Below are positions 59,839-64,000 of a stretch of 64,000 nt of DNA, piece after piece (within the stretch, counting starts at the first letter, position 1; each line of letters starts with the position of its first letter). The position numbers and the translations under genes were made by a program. Source of the stretch: Stenotrophomonas maltophilia (lineage in GTDB: Bacteria; Pseudomonadota; Gammaproteobacteria; Xanthomonadales; Xanthomonadaceae); contig NZ_CP154630.1 in the NCBI RefSeq assembly GCF_039555535.1, positions 3,361,001 to 3,425,000 of the forward strand, written 5' to 3'. The notes beneath the pieces are model-generated. The model saw only the letters and a list, made by a program, of their open reading frames with translations. It made no database searches and was not told the origin of the DNA.

Positions 59839-61437
59839 TCAGGGCTGCGGTTCAGCCTTGCGCGGGAACGACTGCTCGCGCATCGCCGCGTTGTAGGCGA
59901 ACGAGGCGACGATGGCGGCGGCCTGCTTCAGGTCTTCCGGCTCGGCGTGGTCCCAGGTATCCAGGTGGCTGTGGTGGACATTGGTGAAGTAGTCCAGCCG
60001 GTCCTGGATGAACTGGAAGCCCGGCAGGCCGATGCGGTCGAAGCTGATGTGGTCGGTGCTGCCGGTGTTGCGGGTGGCCACGGTAGTGGCGCCCACGTCA
60101 TGGAACGGCGCCAGCCAGGCTTCGAAGATCGGCATCGCCGCCAGGTTCTCCTGCGCATAGATGCCACGGAACCGGCCCGAGCCGTTGTCCATGTTGAAGT
60201 AGACCTGGAACTTGTCGTAGTCGCGGGTCTTCTGCAATGCACCGGTCGGCTCGCGCAGCGAGGCCGGCAGTGCCTTCTGTGCCGCGTCGGTGGGTTCCGG
60301 GAAACGACCGAAGTGCTTGGCCACATAGGCCTGCGAACCAATCAGGCCCTGTTCCTCGCCGCTCCACAGCGCCACGCGGATGGTGCGCTTCGGCTTGGCG
60401 CCGGTGGCCTTGAGGATGCGCATCGCCTCCATCATCACTGCCACGCCGGCCGCGTTGTCGGCCGCACCGGTACCGCTGTGCCACGAATCCAGGTGCGCGC
60501 CGATCATCACCACTTCGTCGGGCCTGCTGCTGCCGCGGATCTCGGCCAGCGTGTTGTAACCCGGCTGGTCGGCCTGGTCGGTGAAACGCGCGGCCACATC
60601 CACGCGCAGGCGCACGGTCTGCTTGGCCTCCAGCGCGCGCACCAGTGGATTGAAGTGCTCGCTGATCATCGCCAGCTCGGGGATGCCCACCGATTCACCG
60701 GCCTTGCGCGAACCACCACCGGCAACGCGGATGATGCCGTTGTCCCAGCTGCTGATACTGATCGAGGCCAGCGCGCCCTCTTCCACGAAGAACGCATTGA
60801 CCTTGGTCGCCAGCTGCTGGCGTTCCTGGTACTCCTTGACCCGCTTGGCACGTTCGGCGGTGGCGTCCTTGTCCTTGGGCAGGGTGAACTCCTGCAGGCC
60901 CTCCAGCGAGGTGGCGTCATGCCGGTGCGAATCGGGCTCGGTGCCGCGCTTGTACTCGCGCGCCTGGCCCAGCAGCAGGATCTTGTCGCGCAGCTTGCCG
61001 CGGTACTTCTCGATGTCTTCCGGCTTCTTTATCTCGACCTGGACCAACTCGCCTTCGACCGGGCCCTTGGTGCCCGGCGTCCAGGCCTTGGGCAGCGCAT
61101 GCAGCGGCTGCACGCGGTCACCCAGCATTTCCACGCTGGCCGAGGTGAACTCCCAGCCACGGCCGAAATCATCGAAGGCTTCGTCGTGGACGTTGTCCAG
61201 CTTCCATTCGTTGAACTTGCCGCGGGTCCAGGCATTGGCGCGGCCCATCGCCGGCGAATTGGTCAGGCGCGGGCCGATGCGCTCGGTGAGATAGCTGAAG
61301 GTGTCCATCACCTGCGAACGATGGAAGGCCTCCTGGCGGATGCGGCTGACCATGTCCAGGTCCACCGTTTCGCGCTGCTGCGCCCCTGCATTGCCACCCA
61401 TCACCAGCGCTGCGGCCAGCACGCCCCACTTCAACAC
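59839..61437 (-). CDS. Exported M28-family metallopeptidase
   Basis: A 532-residue exported zinc peptidase. A signal peptide ends near residue 19 (NAGAQ). Metal-binding motifs: [32 protein letters not shown] and [17 protein letters not shown], with the C-terminal [18 protein letters not shown]-like insert lies between the signal and the catalytic part. Related proteins are aminopeptidases or carboxypeptidases. The start is GTG 61437, with AGGGG 7 nt upstream; the ATG just upstream is out of frame. Confidence 0.9.
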   Translation of the reverse strand: MLKWGVLAAALVMGGNAGAQQRETVDLDMVSRIRQEAFHRSQVMDTFSYLTERIGPRLTNSPAMGRANAWTRGKFNEWKLDNVHDEAFDDFGRGWEFTSASVEMLGDRVQPLHALPKAWTPGTKGPVEGELVQVEIKKPEDIEKYRGKLRDKILLLGQAREYKRGTEPDSHRHDATSLEGLQEFTLPKDKDATAERAKRVKEYQERQQLATKVNAFFVEEGALASISISSWDNGIIRVAGGGSRKAGESVGIPELAMISEHFNPLVRALEAKQTVRLRVDVAARFTDQADQPGYNTLAEIRGSSRPDEVVMIGAHLDSWHSGTGAADNAAGVAVMMEAMRILKATGAKPKRTIRVALWSGEEQGLIGSQAYVAKHFGRFPEPTDAAQKALPASLREPTGALQKTRDYDKFQVYFNMDNGSGRFRGIYAQENLAAMPIFEAWLAPFHDVGATTVATRNTGSTDHISFDRIGLPGFQFIQDRLDYFTNVHHSHLDTWDHAEPEDLKQAAAIVASFAYNAAMREQSFPRKAEPQP

Positions 61438-61527
61438 ATTGCACCCCTGCCCTTCGGCTCGATCATCAACCCATCGAGTCTAGCCAGCAGGGGCGCGGCG
61501 ATACCGTCCCATCGGTCATGGACAGCT

Positions 61528-61551
61528 GTAGATCCACGCCATGCGTGGATG
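61528..61551 (+). repeat. SMAG palindrome (ATCCACGC type)
   Basis: GTAG then ATCCACGC-CAT-GCGTGGAT, between the M28 peptidase start and the small hypothetical's stop. Confidence 0.75.
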
Positions 61552-61561
61552 AACAGCCGAA

Positions 61562-61972
61562 TCACCCACTCCATCCCAGCCACAACTGCGCCCGCTCCGG
61601 CAGCAACAGCAACCAATGCCGCCGGTCAATGCTGCTGCAGCCATACACCGCCGCATGTGCCGGCCAGTCATCCGGCAGGCCGCCGATGCCGATCTCGGCC
61701 AGCGCCTCTGCCCCGGCCTTCCATGGCCGGTAGCGCGGCACCCGGCCGGCCATCGCGCCGCGTCCCTGCCGCGCACCCTGCAGCCATCCCAGCCCCTGCC
61801 CCTGCAATCCTTCGCAGGTCACCGCGGCCAGTTGGAATCGGACCAGGCCAGGGGCGATCCGTGCCCCCGGCAAGGCCGCCAGCACGCCATGTGCCTGCAG
61901 CAATGCATCCACTTCCAGCAGGGCCGGGATGCCCTGCCGTGCCCGTTGCCGCAATCCCTGGCGCCAGCCCAT
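61562..61972 (-). CDS. Hypothetical protein downstream of creD
   Basis: I do not recognise a family. The 136-residue protein is Arg/Gly/Leu-rich with no signal peptide or clear membrane helix (RRHWLLLLPERAQLWLGW at the end is amphipathic). It lies 10 bp downstream of creD, in the same orientation, so it may be part of the cre operon. It could also be a non-conserved frame in a G+C-rich region. Confidence 0.55.
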   Translation of the reverse strand: MGWRQGLRQRARQGIPALLEVDALLQAHGVLAALPGARIAPGLVRFQLAAVTCEGLQGQGLGWLQGARQGRGAMAGRVPRYRPWKAGAEALAEIGIGGLPDDWPAHAAVYGCSSIDRRHWLLLLPERAQLWLGWSG

Positions 61973-61982
61973 GGCGTGCTCC

Positions 61983-63302
61983 TTACTTCAGTTCCGCGCC
62001 AAGCGCGTACCAGTCGACCCGGCGGGTCACCCACATCGCCAGCGCCAGGATCACGAACAGCAGCAGCGAACCCATCAGCAGCGCGTTGTTCTCCGACACC
62101 AGCAGGCCATACAGCGCGCCGTACAACACGGTCAGCAGCGCGGCAAAGCCGAGGCCACGCTTCCAGTGGCCCAGCACGTTGGCCAGGTACACCGCCTGCA
62201 GGCCGATGCAGGCCACCGCCGAGACCACGTACGCCTTCCAGAAGGCGATGTGCTCGGACAGGCTGATCAGCAGCAGGAAGAAGATCGCCAGCGCCAGGCC
62301 CACCATCAGGTACTGCAGCGGATGGATGCGCAGCGACTTGATCAGCTCGAACAGGATGAAGCCGACGAAGGTCAGCAGCACGAACAGCACGCCATACTTC
62401 GAGGCACGGTCGGCCTGGGTGTAGGTGTCGACCGGATCGACCAGCGATACCGTCACTGCCTGCGAATCCACCGAACCATCATTGCGCAGCTGTCGCTGTG
62501 CGTCGGACGCCAGCGAGGACACCGCCCAGCGCGCATCAAAGCCCTGCGCATCAACGCGGCGTTCATTCGGCAGGAACGCACCGCTGAACGACGGATGCGG
62601 CCAGCTCGAACGCAGCGCGATGTGGGTGTCATCGCCCACCGGCACCACCGACAGCATGCGGCTGCCGTCCAGGCGCAGCTCCAGCTCGACTGTGCTGGCG
62701 GCCAGCGTGCCGCCATGGTCTTCGGCGAATCCGGCCACCGGTGCATGCAGACCGCGGCCCACTTCGCTGGCTGCACCGACGCCCGGCAGCAGGCGCAGCT
62801 GCTGGCCATCCACGCGCAGGTTGGGCGTACCCACCAGGCCACGCACATCGGAAACCCCCACCGCCACGTACGGTTGACCGTAGCTGCGGCCTGCCTTCAC
62901 CGGGTAATCGTCTTCGGCGAAGATCGCCTTCATCTGGCCGTTCCAGCTGTACACCGGCACCTTGAACAGGCCGACCTCACGTTGGCTCGGCAGCATCTCA
63001 CCGCCCACCTCCAGCGACGCCGGCATCTGCAGCCAGTGCCCTTCGGTGACCTGTACCTCGGTCTTCTTGACGCCCAGCGGGTCGACCAGCTCAACCTGCT
63101 TGCGCTCCACCCAAGGCACCACCCGCACCGGGCCCACCAGCTGCTGTGCACCGGCGCGGCTGTCGGCCACCCGCGAGAAGGCTTCGTCGCGGTACGCACT
63201 GCGTTCGTTGATGACACCGCGAATCATCGTCAGCGGAACCAGCAGCAGCAGGATCAGCCCGCCGACAATGGCGAACCGCAGCAGCATCTTCAGGGATTTC
63301 AT
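61983..63302 (-). CDS. creD: CreD inner-membrane protein
   Basis: A 439-residue inner-membrane protein of the CreD family, controlled by the CreBC two-component system. One N-terminal helix (MLLRFAIVGGLILLLLVPLT) is followed by a large periplasmic domain (about 35-290) and five or six C-terminal helices (KYGVLFVLLTFVGFILFELI, LQYLMVGLALAIFFLLLISL, IAFWKAYVVSAVACIGLQAV and more). In S. maltophilia and Aeromonas CreD affects beta-lactam response and envelope integrity. creC is the next gene upstream. Confidence 0.95.
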   Translation of the reverse strand: MKSLKMLLRFAIVGGLILLLLVPLTMIRGVINERSAYRDEAFSRVADSRAGAQQLVGPVRVVPWVERKQVELVDPLGVKKTEVQVTEGHWLQMPASLEVGGEMLPSQREVGLFKVPVYSWNGQMKAIFAEDDYPVKAGRSYGQPYVAVGVSDVRGLVGTPNLRVDGQQLRLLPGVGAASEVGRGLHAPVAGFAEDHGGTLAASTVELELRLDGSRMLSVVPVGDDTHIALRSSWPHPSFSGAFLPNERRVDAQGFDARWAVSSLASDAQRQLRNDGSVDSQAVTVSLVDPVDTYTQADRASKYGVLFVLLTFVGFILFELIKSLRIHPLQYLMVGLALAIFFLLLISLSEHIAFWKAYVVSAVACIGLQAVYLANVLGHWKRGLGFAALLTVLYGALYGLLVSENNALLMGSLLLFVILALAMWVTRRVDWYALGAELK

Positions 63303-63383
63303 GGTCCATCCTCGTTGGAGAGGGCTGCAGGATGGACCGCTGCAGTGAGCAGGGTTTGTGGCGAATTTGAAGCGAGTGTGAAG

Positions 63384-64000
63384 TCAGCGGCGCGGACGCT
63401 GGCCCGGTGTACCCAGCGGCAACCACAGGCTGGCCACGGTACCGCCGCCGTCGCGGGCATCGACGCTGGCGCGGCCATCATGCAGGCGCGCGACCTCCTG
63501 CACGAACGGCAGGCCCAGGCCGGAACTGCGCCGTCCGCTGCCGGGGCGGGCCAGCGAATAGAAGCGTTCGAACACCCGTTCGCGTGCATAGTCGGGAATG
63601 CCTGCACCGCGGTCGGCCACCTGCAGGCGCACGCCCTGCCCGTCCGCCTCGGCCTGCAGCGCGATCTCCGCGCCGGCCGGAGAGAACGCAATCGCGTTGT
63701 CGATCAGGTTGTGCAGTGCCTGCCGCAGCAGGTAGCCGTCGCCCTGCACCTGCAGGTCGGGCACGCTGCCGATGCGGACCTGCACGCCCACCGCCTGTGC
63801 GCGTACCTGTGCGGCCGCGGCCGCATCGGCCAACAAGGTTGGCAGCGCGATCGGATCACGGGTCTGCAGCCAGCCATGCTGTTCCACTTCGGCCAGCGCC
63901 AGCAGTTTGTCGATGGTCTCGGTCAACCGCTCCTGCTGATCGACGATGCTGCGTGCGAAATGCATGCGATCGGCTTCCGGAAGCGGCTCCTGCAGCAGCT
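63384..64000 (-). CDS. creC: CreC sensor kinase (C-terminal part, start outside window)
   Basis: The C-terminal 205 residues of a histidine kinase: the end of the DHp domain (DRMHFARSIVDQQERLTETI, LLALAEVEQHGWLQ), then the ATPase with N box HNLIDNAIAFSP, G1 DRGAGIP, F box FERFYSLARP and G2 SGLGLPFV. The frame is open to the right edge, so the sensor part and the phosphorylated His are outside. It is placed as CreC because creD follows in the same direction. Confidence 0.9.
   Translation of the reverse strand, partial: LLQEPLPEADRMHFARSIVDQQERLTETIDKLLALAEVEQHGWLQTRDPIALPTLLADAAAAAQVRAQAVGVQVRIGSVPDLQVQGDGYLLRQALHNLIDNAIAFSPAGAEIALQAEADGQGVRLQVADRGAGIPDYARERVFERFYSLARPGSGRRSSGLGLPFVQEVARLHDGRASVDARDGGGTVASLWLPLGTPGQRPRR

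Overview
The window is a contiguous piece of a high-G+C gammaproteobacterial chromosome, almost certainly from the Stenotrophomonas maltophilia complex (Xanthomonadaceae). The evidence is the gene order bamA-lpxD-fabZ-lpxA-lpxB-rnhB-dnaE-(lipoprotein)-accA, a PL5 polyuronate lyase whose active-site spacing matches Smlt1473 with an offset of one residue, a creD/creC locus, and many GTAG-ended palindromes of the SMAG type. There is no rRNA, tRNA, CRISPR array, prophage or transposase gene. Both ends cut genes: bamA on the left and creC on the right.

Layout. 1-12 kb: envelope and replication block (BamA, the lipid A/fatty acid cluster with ATGA overlaps, RNase HII, DNA polymerase III alpha, a lipoprotein, AccA). 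12-26 kb: mixed housekeeping and accessory genes: HemJ-like protein, methyltransferase, intracellular PHB depolymerase, PadR/HAAS-sensor pair, an AT-richer orphan gene, cyclophilin, EamA/LysR divergent pair, DUF4349 lipoprotein with GFA protein, DUF885 lipoprotein, PL5 lyase. 25-34 kb: histidine phosphatase, ABC exporter, serine hydrolase, VOC/DUF72 pair, Pr6Pr membrane protein, EamA permease, AAA ATPase. 34-41 kb: three c-di-GMP proteins on one strand with rluF among them. 41-47 kb: DEAD-box helicase, S4 protein, UbiH-family monooxygenase, MAPEG protein, DUF4019 and ClpP-fold periplasmic proteins. 47-49 kb: alkylation-repair operon (Ada-AlkA fusion plus Ogt). 49-58 kb: nucleotide pyrophosphatase, the 59-residue ribosomal protein bTHX, a zinc locus (MerC-like protein and histidine-rich TonB receptor, diverging from an AT-rich Zur-like box) and a TetR-EmrB-EmrA efflux operon. 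58-64 kb: zur, gltX, an M28 peptidase, a small unknown, creD and creC.

The least explained content is intergenic. Three copies of a 98-119 nt element (near 1.9, 47.0 and 49.3 kb) have an outer stem of 23-26 perfect base pairs around a loop of exactly 52 nt holding two small hairpins, both presenting CATGGA. Stem sequences differ between copies while pairing is kept. Two of these copies, each with the same GTCGAC-type SMAG palindrome on its outer side, lie in inverted orientation around the alkylation-repair operon. A second module of about 250 nt, starting with a 13-14 bp GTTACTTT hairpin and ending at a SMAG palindrome, occurs three times, twice back to back as a giant inverted repeat near 18.3-18.8 kb. 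Three further small palindromic families are also present.
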